Below, one piece after another: positions 13,651-23,126 of a DNA stretch of 32,377 nucleotides. The notes under the pieces were generated by a model. The model ran no database searches. It was given only the letters and a program-made list of their open reading frames with translations, and had not been told where the DNA came from. This DNA is from Microcaldota archaeon (GTDB lineage: Archaea > Micrarchaeota > Micrarchaeia > Anstonellales > Anstonellaceae): the NCBI GenBank assembly GCA_026396415.1, contig JAPLWX010000044.1:1-32377 (forward strand). The letters run 5' to 3'. Made by a program: the position numbers and the translations under genes. The first letter of the stretch is position 1, and the number at the start of each line of letters is the position of its first letter.

Positions 13651-16607
13651 CCCATCGTCCTCTTCCAGGCGGATGCAAGCCCGTCCACAGGCACTGCCAC
13701 CGCTTCCTGGCCCCTTACTGATATTAAAAGCAATTCCCCTTTCACTTCGCCAATCCTTTCGCACGCAACTCCGCGCATGATTGCACGAAGGGCCTTCTCG
13801 TTTTTCTTTTTCACGGACACCACGAACCTGCCTGCGCTTTCAGAGAACAGAAGCTGCGTCGGAGTCAGCTTGCCGGCATATTTTCCCTGCGGGAATGCCA
13901 CAACTGCCCCCAGCCTGCCGCCTATGCAGCATTCCGAAAGCGCCACGGCAAGCCCGCCTTCGGAGCAGTCATGGCATGATGACAATGTGCCCAGCTTGAT
14001 TGCTTGCTCGAGCTTCCTGTAAAGCGCGAAATTCTTCCTGAAGTCCACGCAAGGCACGCCCGTGCCGACTGCGTTGCCCATTGCATAGTATTCCGAGGCG
14101 CCCATCTCCGGCAGCGTGGACCCCAGCACGTAAATTGCATCGCCTGGCGACTTGAAGTCCGTGGTCTGCGAAAGTGAAACGTCATCTGTCTTGCCTATTG
14201 CCGATATCAGGAGGGTGGGCGGCACTGATATCCTCCACTTGCCGTGCTTGTAGTCGTTTTTCATGCTGTCCTTGCCCGAGATAAGCGGCGCGCCGTATGC
14301 CATGCAGGCGTCATAGATTCCCTGGCACGCAAGCACTAGCTGGGCAAGCCTGTGCCTGCCGTCAGGGTTGTCAGGGGAATAAACAGGGTCGCACCAGCAG
14401 AAGTTGTCAAGGAGCGCCAGCCTTTCAAGCGAGCCGCCTGCCGACACATAGTTCCTCACAGCCTCGTCCACTGCATTTGCAGCCATCTGGTAGGCATCGA
14501 TGTCCGAATAGCGCGCGCAGATGCCGTTTGACACCACAAGCCCTTCCCTCCTTCCAAGCAATGGCGCCACCACGCCGGCATCGGACGGCCCGTCGGCCAA
14601 CACGCCGCACAGCGGCTTTATCACCGAGCTCCCCTGCACCTCGTGGTCGTACTGCCTTATGATGTATTCCTTGGAGCAGATGTTGGGGCGGGAAAGAAGG
14701 GAGAGAAGGATTCCGCCAAGGTTTTGGTGCTCCGCCGGCACAAGCCCGGGCAACTTGGGCGTGCGCAACTCAGCCTCAAGCTGCAGCTGGGGCACGCCCT
14801 TGTGCAGGAATTGCATGGAAATGAAAGCGACCAGCCTTGCCCCGTAAAGCACGCGCAGGAAGCCTGACGAATTGAATTCTCCCAAATCCGACACTTCCAC
14901 GTCGCGCAATCGCGCAAGCGAGACGAATTCGCCTGCTTTTCCCGGCGGCACGGCCAAAGTCATCCTCTCCTGGGACTCTGACACGAAAATCTCCCACGGG
15001 TCAAGCCCGGGGTATTTGAGGGGCGCGCGGTCCAAATGGACTGTGCAGCCTCCCGATGATTCTGCCATCTCGCCGATTGATGAGGAAATGCCGCCTGCGC
15101 CGCAGTCCTGGGTGAAATTATAAAGCCCCAAATCGCGCGCCTCAAGCAGGAAGTCAAGCATTTTTTTCTGGGTGTAGGGGTCGCCAAGCTGGACGGCTGA
15201 AACAGGGGATTCCTCGTTGAGCTCCTGGCTTGAGAACGTGGCGCCGTGAATGCCGTCCTTGCCAATCCTGCCGCCCACCATGAATATCCTGTCGCCGTTC
15301 ATTATTCGCTTCTCATGCGTTTTCCTTCCGTCGCGAAGCTCTGAGGGCATGATGCCGCCTGTGCCGCAGTAGACCAGGGGCTTTCCCAAATACCTGTCGT
15401 CAAAGTAAAGCGAACCGTTAATCGTGGGGATGCCTGATGCATTGCCCCCTGCAGCCACGCCTGCGCGCACGCCCTCCAGCACCCTCCTGGGATGGAAGAG
15501 GCGGGGCGGGACTTCGCCTGCATAGTGGGGGTCTGCAAAACAGAAGACGTCGGTGTTGAAGATGGGCCTTGCGCCAAGGCCTGCGCTTATCACGTCGCGG
15601 TTCACGCCAAGTATGCCTGTGAGCGCGCCGCCGTACGGGTCAAGCGCGGATGGGGAGTTGTGCGTCTCCACCTTCATTGCCACGCTCCAACCTGGCACGA
15701 ACTCGAAAATCCCGGCGCCGTCCGAAAAAACGGAAAGCAGCCATTTCTTCCTGCTGGCAAGCCTGCCTGTCGCGGCTTTTATGTACGTCTTGAAAATGGA
15801 ATCCACCACTTTCCTCTTCCTGCCGGTTTTCAGCGTGATTTTGGCATTGAATATCTTGTGCTTGCAGTGCTCCGACCAGGTCTGGCCAAGCATCTCAAGC
15901 TCCACATCCGTGGGCATCTGGGAGAGGCCTGCTTTCCTGCGCTCCTCGGCGACAGCGGGGTCTGCGTAATACGCCTTTATCCGCCTCATTTCCTCAAGGG
16001 ACAGCGCAAGCAGCCGTTCGCGCGAAATCTCGATTAAGCGCTTGTCAGGCACGCCTAAGTCGATTTGCGCCACATTGCCCCCGCCTGTTGCGCCCGCGCG
16101 GGGCACTTCTGCCGCAAAGCCTGCCGTGCCAAACTCCTGCGCCGCTTTTACCTCGAAGCGCTGTATGAGCTCATTTGCCAGCAGCTCGCGCGCCAGCCTT
16201 TCGCCTTCCTGCCTTGCCAGCTTGCCTGCCACCAGGTAGTGCTTGCTCGTATAGACCGCGCCCTGCAACTTTCTGCCCAGCATCTCCTCGATTGCCCCGC
16301 GCGCGGTCCCGCCCACATTGTCCTTCACCCCTGGGCAGAATGACACCGCGATTGCAAGCGTGAACTTGGGGGGGAGGAAAAGCGGCTTGTCAACTGAGAA
16401 GCACTGGTTTATGGGGTCGCAGAGAAGCTCCGCCCCCACGCGCGCAAGCTCGGCATCGGACAGCTCGGCATCAATGGTATAGACATCCAGCACGCGCACG
16501 GACTTGGCGGAAAGCATGCCCAGGTCGGATTGCATCCTGCGGAGCAGCGAATCCCCGGCAGGGTCGACAAATTCCGGCAAATAGCCTGTTTCTATCCTAT
16601 GGACCAT
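13644..16607 (-). CDS. purL: FGAM synthase, PurS-like domains fused to PurL
   Basis: A 987-residue phosphoribosylformylglycinamidine synthase, converting FGAR to FGAM with ATP and ammonia from PurQ. Residues 1-160 read as two PurS-like halves (first to about 75, second with FCPGVKDNVGGTA to about 155). The PurL core then has TWSEHCKHK near residue 242, KVETHNSPSALDPYGGA, the metal/ATP segments GGRIGKDGIHGATFSS and QDCGAGGISSS, and a second half with SGKDSMKND and HDCSEGGLAVAL. Small PurL proteins are about 750 residues, so the PurS fusion explains the extra length. It is followed with overlap by purQ and preceded by a structured leader. Confidence 0.95.
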   Translation of the reverse strand: MVHRIETGYLPEFVDPAGDSLLRRMQSDLGMLSAKSVRVLDVYTIDAELSDAELARVGAELLCDPINQCFSVDKPLFLPPKFTLAIAVSFCPGVKDNVGGTARGAIEEMLGRKLQGAVYTSKHYLVAGKLARQEGERLARELLANELIQRFEVKAAQEFGTAGFAAEVPRAGATGGGNVAQIDLGVPDKRLIEISRERLLALSLEEMRRIKAYYADPAVAEERRKAGLSQMPTDVELEMLGQTWSEHCKHKIFNAKITLKTGRKRKVVDSIFKTYIKAATGRLASRKKWLLSVFSDGAGIFEFVPGWSVAMKVETHNSPSALDPYGGALTGILGVNRDVISAGLGARPIFNTDVFCFADPHYAGEVPPRLFHPRRVLEGVRAGVAAGGNASGIPTINGSLYFDDRYLGKPLVYCGTGGIMPSELRDGRKTHEKRIMNGDRIFMVGGRIGKDGIHGATFSSQELNEESPVSAVQLGDPYTQKKMLDFLLEARDLGLYNFTQDCGAGGISSSIGEMAESSGGCTVHLDRAPLKYPGLDPWEIFVSESQERMTLAVPPGKAGEFVSLARLRDVEVSDLGEFNSSGFLRVLYGARLVAFISMQFLHKGVPQLQLEAELRTPKLPGLVPAEHQNLGGILLSLLSRPNICSKEYIIRQYDHEVQGSSVIKPLCGVLADGPSDAGVVAPLLGRREGLVVSNGICARYSDIDAYQMAANAVDEAVRNYVSAGGSLERLALLDNFCWCDPVYSPDNPDGRHRLAQLVLACQGIYDACMAYGAPLISGKDSMKNDYKHGKWRISVPPTLLISAIGKTDDVSLSQTTDFKSPGDAIYVLGSTLPEMGASEYYAMGNAVGTGVPCVDFRKNFALYRKLEQAIKLGTLSSCHDCSEGGLAVALSECCIGGRLGAVVAFPQGKYAGKLTPTQLLFSESAGRFVVSVKKKNEKALRAIMRGVACERIGEVKGELLLISVRGQEAVAVPVDGLASAWKRTMGW

Positions 16608-16633
16608 GGAAATTACCGCTAGGAATTTTCAGG

Positions 16634-16679
16634 CAGCCGCCTCTGCGGCTGGATTCTCCCACGAGAATGCATGCGGGAG
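16634..16679 (-). promoter_or_regulatory. Two hairpins in the purL leader
   Basis: Between the TATA box and the purL ATG the leader contains CAGCCGC/GCGGCTG (16634-16640, 16645-16651) and either CTCCC/GGGAG (16656-16660, 16675-16679) or the nested ATTCTC/GAGAAT (16653-16658, 16663-16668). These are mutually exclusive alternatives, which would suit an attenuator or a protein-binding site, but no known riboswitch was recognised. Confidence 0.4.
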
Positions 16680-16681
16680 CA

Positions 16682-16694
16682 ACATTTATAAGCA
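16682..16694 (-). promoter_or_regulatory. purL TATA box
   Basis: On the minus strand GCTTATAAATG reads as a good TATA box. Transcription would begin near 16665, giving a leader of about 55 bases. Confidence 0.55.
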
Positions 16695-16765
16695 GGGGGA
16701 GGATTTTGCCCACTAAAGGACAGGAAAAAACACTAAAAATAGGGAAAAAAAGGAAATTGCACCAA

Positions 16766-18631
16766 TCAAGGTGTGCCCTTGATTTTGTTGCCGGGCTGGA
16801 CAGATATGCCAGTCTTGATTTCCCTGGGCTGGTTGGCGCCAAGCGCGACCACGGTCTGGCGCTTGTCCGCGAGCTTCCGCAGCTCTGTGATTGCAGCCAT
16901 GTTTTCCTCATTGGCTTTGTTCTGCTGCCTGGCAATTATCGCATCAAACACGGTTTTTGCCATGTTCTTTGTCTGCGGGCTTAAGTGCGAGTAATATTCC
17001 TTGTTGGAGTTCGCCAGCCCGTCCATGGTGCAATAGACATGGTCAGATTCTTTTGGAAACTCTGTTATGTCTTTGTACTTGTTCAGGAAATTAATGGCTG
17101 ATTGCTCGCGCATTTCCAGGTTCGCATAAGAATGCAGCTCTGGCGGAAGCTTGACTTTGAGCCATTCCTTGTCTGAAAAAAGCGAGATAAGATGCTCTTC
17201 GCCTTTGACCACAAAATCGTCAATCACAGCCTTGAAAAGAACTTCGAGCAGCTTGCGCGCTTCAGTGCGTATATTGTCAGGCTGGTGCGCATTGAAATGG
17301 ATGTCAGAAAGCTCCTTGAGGTTGGATAGCGCCTCGTGATAATCTGCTTTTGATGTTTCCAATATTTTGCCCCATCCCGCGGGTTGCTTGCAAGTTTCAA
17401 GGTACTTCACCTGACTCGGGTTCACCACTTCTTTGTGGAAATGGGCGATTTTCTGCCTTGCAAGTTCCAATGTCTTTGGAGGATAATTCTGGCTGGCAAT
17501 GACCTCTCCCTCGTATGTCCATTCCAAGCCTTTCAAGCCGGCGCGCTCGCGATAAGCTACGTCAAATATGCCAGTGGATGCAAACCTAAGCAGCTTTTCG
17601 GTTTCTGCGCTGTAGCCATGGGAGTCCTTTCCGTCGATAAAGGTATCTGCTGCCGCATTCTCGACATCCTTTGGCAAGAGGGTGGAATTCCGATAGATCC
17701 TGCAGCATGGATAAGTGTTGTGCCTTATCTCAGTATAGCCTTTCACAAGCAGGTACTGCTCGCCGTCCTTGCCAGTGATAGCCACCTGTTCGTTGTTTTC
17801 AAGCTTCTGGTATTGCTCAGGAGTGAGGGAAAAACGGTTGCTCACCTGGGCATGCAAGTCGTAGTGGTAAACCAATGAATATTCGCCGACTTCACGCGTG
17901 GTTATCGTGAATTTGCCTTCAGGTATGGAAATTTGGAGGGGCTTGTGCTCTTCACGTGGCGGATTCGCCACAGGGGTTGTGGCTGATACGAACGTGCGCC
18001 AAAGTTCCTTGTATTCACTACCGCCGGAGGTATAGAGATGCATATATGACGAATTGAACTTGTCAGCACTGCCATTCAACAGAACCGCGCCGAAGAGGGG
18101 CGAGCCGTACTTGTTCTTGAGAATGGAGAGGCACAGCTTTTTGTCATTTTTTAGAGCGTCTGATTGGAGAAACAGACTTCCGACCAGTTCAATGTGCTTT
18201 TTTGCAATGTCCGGATTGATCCTGGCGCCCTCATTTTTCATCTGCGCCCAATTGTCAGTGTAAATCATGTGGTTCATGAAACCGTCCGAGCCCAGAGTCA
18301 ATGAATCCCGAGCAATCTCCTTCACAGTTTCTATCCCGTGCGAAAACATCATGTCCTGCCCTTCATAGAATTTTCCTTTGGCCCAGAGCTTGCCGTTGAT
18401 AAAATCAGGATTTGCAACAATTGCTTCTATTGCCTGGACGCGGACTGCGATGCCCAGGTCATCATTTTTTATAATGGACACAAGCCTAGCGCCATTCACT
18501 GACTGGACAAGTTCCGGGATGGCGAGTTCGGCAGCCAAGTTCCTGTCTTCGGTGCTTGCAGTTTTGCTGTATATTACATGAAAGAGCTTGCTAACGTCAA
18601 CTTGCTCAGCCTGAACTCCAGTGTCAACCAT
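16766..18631 (-). CDS. Uncharacterised 621-residue protein, HEAT-like N-terminus
   Basis: I do not recognise the family. No signal peptide or membrane helix is visible. The first 190 residues are helical with repeated hydrophobic patterns (LAAELAIPELVQ, AVRVQAIEAIV) that suggest HEAT/ARM-like repeats. A beta-rich middle domain (about 220-390) follows, with two adjacent cysteines in NTYPCCRIY. The C-terminal 200 residues are again helical. The ATG at 18631 follows GAGGTGGTGGG, and a TATA box is at 18671-18681, so expression signals are good. It resembles the other large unknowns here (1305-2222, 9209-10807) only in being a soluble monocistronic-type protein; I could not align them. Confidence 0.65.
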   Translation of the reverse strand: MVDTGVQAEQVDVSKLFHVIYSKTASTEDRNLAAELAIPELVQSVNGARLVSIIKNDDLGIAVRVQAIEAIVANPDFINGKLWAKGKFYEGQDMMFSHGIETVKEIARDSLTLGSDGFMNHMIYTDNWAQMKNEGARINPDIAKKHIELVGSLFLQSDALKNDKKLCLSILKNKYGSPLFGAVLLNGSADKFNSSYMHLYTSGGSEYKELWRTFVSATTPVANPPREEHKPLQISIPEGKFTITTREVGEYSLVYHYDLHAQVSNRFSLTPEQYQKLENNEQVAITGKDGEQYLLVKGYTEIRHNTYPCCRIYRNSTLLPKDVENAAADTFIDGKDSHGYSAETEKLLRFASTGIFDVAYRERAGLKGLEWTYEGEVIASQNYPPKTLELARQKIAHFHKEVVNPSQVKYLETCKQPAGWGKILETSKADYHEALSNLKELSDIHFNAHQPDNIRTEARKLLEVLFKAVIDDFVVKGEEHLISLFSDKEWLKVKLPPELHSYANLEMREQSAINFLNKYKDITEFPKESDHVYCTMDGLANSNKEYYSHLSPQTKNMAKTVFDAIIARQQNKANEENMAAITELRKLADKRQTVVALGANQPREIKTGISVQPGNKIKGTP

Positions 18632-18670
18632 CCCACCACCTCAATCGATGGTGTTTTTTCTACTGAAAAG

Positions 18671-18681
18671 TGTTTATAAAA
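18671..18681 (-). promoter_or_regulatory. TATA box for the 621-residue protein gene
   Basis: Minus-strand CTTTTATAAAC, about 40 bases before the ATG at 18631, gives a leader of about 20 bases that contains GAGGTGG. Confidence 0.5.
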
Positions 18682-18721
18682 GTATCTGAAATACCACAGG
18701 CAGAAAATGGGCGCGCGCGCT

Positions 18722-19801
18722 TCAGAACAAGTACCCGCTCGCGTCCTCGGCAATGCCCACCCCGCCGCCAAGGTCGGACAATGTGTACTCCTTGCCAGCG
18801 AGGCGAAGCGCGAACGCCTTTGCGCGCACGAGGTATTCATCGTACTGGAACACTGTCTTTTGCCTCATGATGAAAGGCTGTACGGAATAGGACTCCAGGA
18901 TTGCCACCATGGACTTGCTGGAAAGCGACCACACGCGCTTTTCCTTGTCCAGCCAGGTGGAAAGCTTCAAGCCCCGCAATTTCGTGCGCCTGCCGCCAAT
19001 CTCAATGTAGGCATTCGATGCAAAATGCCAGCCAGCAGCCTCGCCCAGCGGCTTTCCTGTGAAAAAGTCCAATGAATCGCCGTTGCCGAATTCCAGCCTC
19101 ACCCAGTTCCATGGGGCAAGGGGCATGGCGGCAACCACTTTCTGAAGGTATGCCTTGCCTTTCATGGGCTTGCCTTCCAGCACGCCCTCGAATTCGAAAT
19201 AGTAGTTTATCATCACAGTGCCGAGGCGCGGGGCAAACGGATTGGTTAGAATGTTTACCATTTCGTAGGGGTGCCCCTTGCACGGATGCGAGGCATGCGC
19301 GTAGAAAATCCTCCTGCCGCCTTTCACAAGCGAGATATCAAAGTGGGGGTATTTGCCGGTGATGGATATTTTGCTTTCCCCTTTTTCAGCTGTTATGCTG
19401 TTCCTTTCGCCCTTTTTCAGCCGCACGTTGGTGGTGGAGTCGAAAATCACTTCCTTCCTCCCCTTTGAGTAAAGCCAGCACACTGCCGCGCATACCACTC
19501 CCTGCTGCCCCTCGGCCTCAGGCACCGAGCCCTCGTTCACGCGCACAGGGTCCACGGAGCGACCGAAGGTGAAGATGACCTGCTCCTCGCGAGGGGGGGA
19601 GCAGAAGTGCATGAACCAGTATTCCTTGCCCATGGACGGCAAATCCTCTATCTCGAAGAAAAGCTCGTCCGGGGTGGGATATCGCCTGGACTTGAACAGG
19701 CGCGAGAATTCCAGGAGCTTGCGGTCAAGCTCGCCGGTCTTCTTCTTCCATTCAGGCGCGAACTTGAAATCTCGCCATTTGTTGAATGTGCGCAGGGGCA
19801 T
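18722..19801 (-). CDS. Possible lipocalin-fold (CrtC/AttH-like) protein
   Basis: A 359-residue protein with no signal peptide. Several segments follow the AttH/CrtC lipocalin-like pattern: an early DLPSMGKEYWFMHF strand, the EFEGVLEGKPMKGKAY segment near 220, an AAMPLAPWNWVRLEF segment and then a FGNGDSLDFFTGK segment. Members include carotenoid 1,2-hydratases and proteins of unknown function (family knowledge), so an enzymatic role is only possible. The start was moved to ATG 19801, because TTAATTAA at 19831-19838 is placed about 30 bases upstream, as for a leaderless gene. An in-frame ATG at 19852 would add 17 residues upstream of that promoter. Confidence 0.55.
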   Translation of the reverse strand: MPLRTFNKWRDFKFAPEWKKKTGELDRKLLEFSRLFKSRRYPTPDELFFEIEDLPSMGKEYWFMHFCSPPREEQVIFTFGRSVDPVRVNEGSVPEAEGQQGVVCAAVCWLYSKGRKEVIFDSTTNVRLKKGERNSITAEKGESKISITGKYPHFDISLVKGGRRIFYAHASHPCKGHPYEMVNILTNPFAPRLGTVMINYYFEFEGVLEGKPMKGKAYLQKVVAAMPLAPWNWVRLEFGNGDSLDFFTGKPLGEAAGWHFASNAYIEIGGRRTKLRGLKLSTWLDKEKRVWSLSSKSMVAILESYSVQPFIMRQKTVFQYDEYLVRAKAFALRLAGKEYTLSDLGGGVGIAEDASGYLF

Positions 19802-19829
19802 GGCAATCGCATATGGCACAGCGGCAACT

Positions 19830-19840
19830 TTAATTAACGT
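19830..19840 (-). promoter_or_regulatory. TATA box for the lipocalin-like gene
   Basis: TTAATTAA lies about 30 bases before ATG 19801 and supports the shorter start. The region 19853-20002 holds no convincing gene. Confidence 0.35.
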
Positions 19841-20002
19841 TTGGCACCCCACTAACCATCATCGGGGGAATGGGCTACTTCTACAGTGAGCATACCGGGT
19901 TGCAACTGGCTGGATTAAATAAAGGCAGGAATTCCGATGACACTCATTTTGCCATGCCGTTCCGTAAAATATTCGGAAAAAACAAAGAAAAAAGAAAAAA
20001 AC

Positions 20003-20761
20003 TCAGTAGTGGGCAGTAGACGCAGTGGCCACCGCGCTCCCTGGCACAAAGCTTAACAGCGCCACGCCGGCTATCGCGATGAGAATAACCACAAGCACTA
20101 TCATCACGACTATTGGGATTATGATTACCGCTGCAGCGCGCCCTGATGAGAGCGAGTGGACCGCCTTTATCATCCTGTACTGGGAGTAAATCCCGTAGAG
20201 GCTGAATGGAAGCGCCAGAAGCAAGAATATCAAGCCGATCAAACCGATGAACGGGATGGAGCTGAGTATCTGGAACGGCATTACCGCAAGCATCACGCCG
20301 CCTGTGACCAGAACCATGCCCAGTGTCTGCTCCATGTACCCGCCTTTTCCCCCGAGCAGCTTTGCGATTATAAAGTAAATCAGGGAGGAAACAAAGGCGG
20401 AAATCACATAGATGAATGGCACGGCGACCAGAAGGATAGCGTACATTGCAAGGTTTGCTGCCAAGGCTGCCGAGATATTTGCGGATGTCAACAACGCGAA
20501 CCCAAACAAGAGCAGCAAGGCGATTGCGAATGAAACGCTTGTAACAATGCCGATGAGAAATGCGTTCATTGCAATGTTCCCGAAATTCGCGTTCTTCATT
20601 TCCGCGCGTATCGTGTCCTCCGGGTGGAAGTAGGCCGCAACCCATGAACTGCACTGCTTGAACGGGACAACTGATGCGACTGTCCGCACGTATCCCTCAG
20701 CCTTCGCCATAATGCCCCCGCTGTTCCCCTGCGATGCGCTTGCTTTCTTTTCACCAGCCAT
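20003..20761 (-). CDS. Yip1-family integral membrane protein
   Basis: A 252-residue protein with a short polar N-terminus and about five hydrophobic helices between residues 65 and 240. The first cytoplasmic part contains the YFHPEDTIRAEMKNAN pattern common in prokaryotic Yip1-domain proteins. A glycine-rich loop (LLGGKGGYMEQTLGMVLVT) in the middle is also typical. The role in prokaryotes is unknown; in eukaryotes the fold works in vesicle traffic. GGGTGGT precedes the ATG, and an AT-rich TATA-like element (TTATATAG near 20836) lies upstream. Confidence 0.75.
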   Translation of the reverse strand: MAGEKKASASQGNSGGIMAKAEGYVRTVASVVPFKQCSSWVAAYFHPEDTIRAEMKNANFGNIAMNAFLIGIVTSVSFAIALLLLFGFALLTSANISAALAANLAMYAILLVAVPFIYVISAFVSSLIYFIIAKLLGGKGGYMEQTLGMVLVTGGVMLAVMPFQILSSIPFIGLIGLIFLLLALPFSLYGIYSQYRMIKAVHSLSSGRAAAVIIIPIVVMIVLVVILIAIAGVALLSFVPGSAVATASTAHY

Positions 20762-21007
20762 TCAAACCACCCTCTAAAATTCATTATGCCACACAATTTT
20801 TCTTCTCTATTATCAATATAATAGCCTAGTACTAATTTATATAGATATGCCTGGGAAATCGCACAGTGCCAGATCAGCATTTCGAGGCGCCTGCCCTGGG
20901 CGATAAACGGCATTCGTACCAGGCCATGCGCGTCTGCAAAGCTTCTTTAACCTTCATCCCAAGAATAAATACGGCAGTGGGAACACTGTTATAGAAAATA
21001 TCAATAA

Positions 21008-21080
21008 GGGGGAATGGGCTAACCTGGTATGCTACTAGGTTTGGGACCTAGCGATCTGAGTTCAAATCTCAGTTCCCCCA
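21008..21080 (+). tRNA. tRNA-Pro(TGG)
   Basis: Acceptor GGGGGAA (21008-21014) pairs with TTCCCCC (21073-21079), with discriminator A21080. The anticodon stem CTAGG/CCTAG encloses TTTGGGA with anticodon TGG at 21042-21044. The T arm is CTGAG-TTCAAAT-CTCAG. The gene is uninterrupted, unlike the two tRNA genes near 8.6 kb. CCA is not encoded. Confidence 0.95.
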
Positions 21081-21081
21081 T

Positions 21082-21090
21082 CCTTTTTTG
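21082..21090 (+). terminator. Poly-T terminator after tRNA-Pro
   Basis: A run of six T residues directly follows the tRNA 3' end, the usual archaeal termination signal. Confidence 0.5.
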
Positions 21091-21246
21091 GCAATTGGCA
21101 ATTTGCGCGCGGATAGGCGGCGCGCTTGGCAAAAATGAAGTTTTAGATTATGTAACTATATGTTATTTAAACGTTTCGGAGGAAATATATGCGGTGGTAG
21201 CTTGGCATTTTCCCAAAAGGCGCATGAAAGCACGAATGGCAACCGG

Positions 21247-21963
21247 ATGTTTCTTAAGGTTTCATACAAGTTAAGAAGAATCCTCGGCAAAGGGAGCGAG
21301 GTGCTTGCCGAGAAGATAGCAAAGCTGGATAAGGGAGCCTCGGAAGAATGCGTCTTGCAGGGGAAACGCATGGTGAAAGAGGGGGAAGGGGACATGCATC
21401 GGGGAAGGAAATGCCTATATTTTCAGGCACTTGCCAAATTTGAAAAGGCCGTTTGCAAAAATCCTGAAAATTCCCATGCGCATGCCCTGGCAGGAGACCT
21501 GCTTTTCAGGATGATAGAAAAATACAGGCCAAGAAGGGGTGAGCTGCCGTATTATGAACGGGCCATGGCGCATTATGGCAAGGCCGTGAGCATTGTTGGG
21601 GGCATGCCCGAAGGCAGCGGCAAAAATGGCATGCTCGCCGACTTGCTTGTCATGAGGGGTGTGAGGAAGATAAATAAAGCCGATTATGACGGTGCAATCA
21701 AAGATTGCGACAAGGCTGCGGAAATTGCAGGCAGCCTGATGGCAACAAACGGGGACAAGTGGAGCCTCATTGCCATCCATTACCGGATAGTGGCCATGGA
21801 GGGCTACCTCAATAACCAAATGTCACGGGATAGCGCCGGCAATAAGGCCCTCCTTTGCACGTGGGATGACCTTGAGAAGTATAGGAATCGCCTTGAATGT
21901 GAAAGCGAAGCTGGGCTGCACGCAGGCTCGTGGCACGCAGCAGGCTTGGAAAACTGGTATTGA
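21247..21963 (+). CDS. TPR-like repeat protein
   Basis: A 238-residue protein from ATG 21247. Two or three tetratricopeptide-like helix pairs are visible: ALAKFEKAVCKNPENSHAHA, then YYERAMAHYGKAVSIV, then ADYDGAIKDCDKAAEIAG. Such repeats bind other proteins. No enzymatic domain or membrane segment is seen. The frame is open from an ATG at 21160, but TTATTTAAA at 21163-21171 looks like its TATA box, so that start would lie upstream of the transcript. The ribosome binding site is weak. The function is unknown. Confidence 0.6.
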   Translation: MFLKVSYKLRRILGKGSEVLAEKIAKLDKGASEECVLQGKRMVKEGEGDMHRGRKCLYFQALAKFEKAVCKNPENSHAHALAGDLLFRMIEKYRPRRGELPYYERAMAHYGKAVSIVGGMPEGSGKNGMLADLLVMRGVRKINKADYDGAIKDCDKAAEIAGSLMATNGDKWSLIAIHYRIVAMEGYLNNQMSRDSAGNKALLCTWDDLEKYRNRLECESEAGLHAGSWHAAGLENWY

Positions 21964-22069
21964 ATCGCGCGCCCCAGCTGGCAAAAGCCTAGCCGATTTT
22001 TCTTTTTCCACCCCTGGCGCTCAGCCGGCCAGCCCATGCTTCTTAAATGGATTTCCGCAAATAGGGGGT

Positions 22070-23098
22070 ATGAAATACGGCAACGCAGCGCTGCGCGGGA
22101 AATTCGTGCTTGGCCCCATGGCGGCATATACCGACATCGCCTTCAGGCTGCTTTGCAGGCGCGCGGGCGCTGCCATGTGCTTCACGGAGTTTGCGAATGC
22201 CGAAGCGATTGTGCGCTCTGGCGCAGCTCGCCGCCAGACTGCGCTGGCGACGATAACACGCGGCGGAAAGAATACGGACGCGCTCCTGCAGACGTGCAGC
22301 GAGGAAATGCCCGTGGGCATACAGATATTCGGAGCAACGCCCGAGGCAATGGGAAATGCTGCCTCCTCCATAAGCGCGCGCGTGGAAACAGGCGAGCTTT
22401 ATGCCTCCTGCATTGACATGAACTTCGGCTGCCCTGCAGGAAGCGTCATCCGCGCAGGAGCGGGAAGCGCGCTTTTGAAAAGCCCGCAGAAAATGCGCGC
22501 GATTGCAGAGGCGTGCGTGAAGCATTCCGGAATCCCGGTGACTGCGAAAATCCGCGCAGGCTGGAAAAGCGACAGCGCGCTCGAGCTTGCGCTGATGCTG
22601 CAGGATGCAGGCGTATCAGGCATAACAGTGCATTGGAGGACGGCAACTGAAGGGCGGAAAAGGCAGGCGGGCTGGGAAATGCTGCGCGAGGTGAAGGAAG
22701 CGCTTTCCATCCCGGTTATCGGGAACGGCGGGGCATCCACGCCTGAAAAAGCAGTGCAGTTCCTGAAGGAGACAGGCTGCGACGCGGTGATGATAGCTTC
22801 GGCGGCATTGGGCAACCCGCACATTTTTTCGCAGGCTGATGATTTGCTTGCGCATGGCAAATGCAGAAAAACGCCATGGGAGGAAAAGCGCGCGTCATTT
22901 GCGCAATATGCAGCCCTTGCCCAAAAATACGGCGTCGCTACGCCAAAAAGATTTCGCGCGCATGCAATAGAGTGGGTGTCGGGCTTCAACGGCGTGAAGG
23001 AGGCGAGGAAAAGGCTGAACTCGGCAAAAACAATCAGGGAGATTGAAGGGATAGTGTCGGGATTCGAGCCTTCAAACGCCCAGTCCGGCCTGGCATGA
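22070..23098 (+). CDS. dus: tRNA-dihydrouridine synthase
   Basis: A 342-residue flavoenzyme that reduces uridine in the D loop of tRNA. The FMN-binding N-terminal strand is GPMAAYTDIAFR. The catalytic cysteine is in MNFGCPAGSVI with the following GAGSALLKSP, then VTAKIRAGW, the ITVHWRT segment (HWRT replaces the common HGRT) and the phosphate-binding IGNGGASTPEKA. It ends with a helical tRNA-binding domain. The ATG at 22070 follows TTCTTAAATG at the distance expected for a leaderless gene. The frame continues upstream to 21866 but overlaps the TPR gene. Confidence 0.93.
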   Translation: MKYGNAALRGKFVLGPMAAYTDIAFRLLCRRAGAAMCFTEFANAEAIVRSGAARRQTALATITRGGKNTDALLQTCSEEMPVGIQIFGATPEAMGNAASSISARVETGELYASCIDMNFGCPAGSVIRAGAGSALLKSPQKMRAIAEACVKHSGIPVTAKIRAGWKSDSALELALMLQDAGVSGITVHWRTATEGRKRQAGWEMLREVKEALSIPVIGNGGASTPEKAVQFLKETGCDAVMIASAALGNPHIFSQADDLLAHGKCRKTPWEEKRASFAQYAALAQKYGVATPKRFRAHAIEWVSGFNGVKEARKRLNSAKTIREIEGIVSGFEPSNAQSGLA

Positions 23099-23126
23099 AG
23101 AAGCGGAATCGGGCCGCGCCACCCAG

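Noticed and set aside
13073-13780. A 235-codon phenylalanine-rich plus-strand frame
   Set aside because: It is the antisense shadow of the Lys/Ala-rich PurQ tail.
19954-20019. A 21-codon lysine-rich plus-strand ORF after a TATA-like GGATTAAATAAA
   Set aside because: It is too short, of A-rich low complexity, and overlaps the 3' end of the Yip1 gene antisense.
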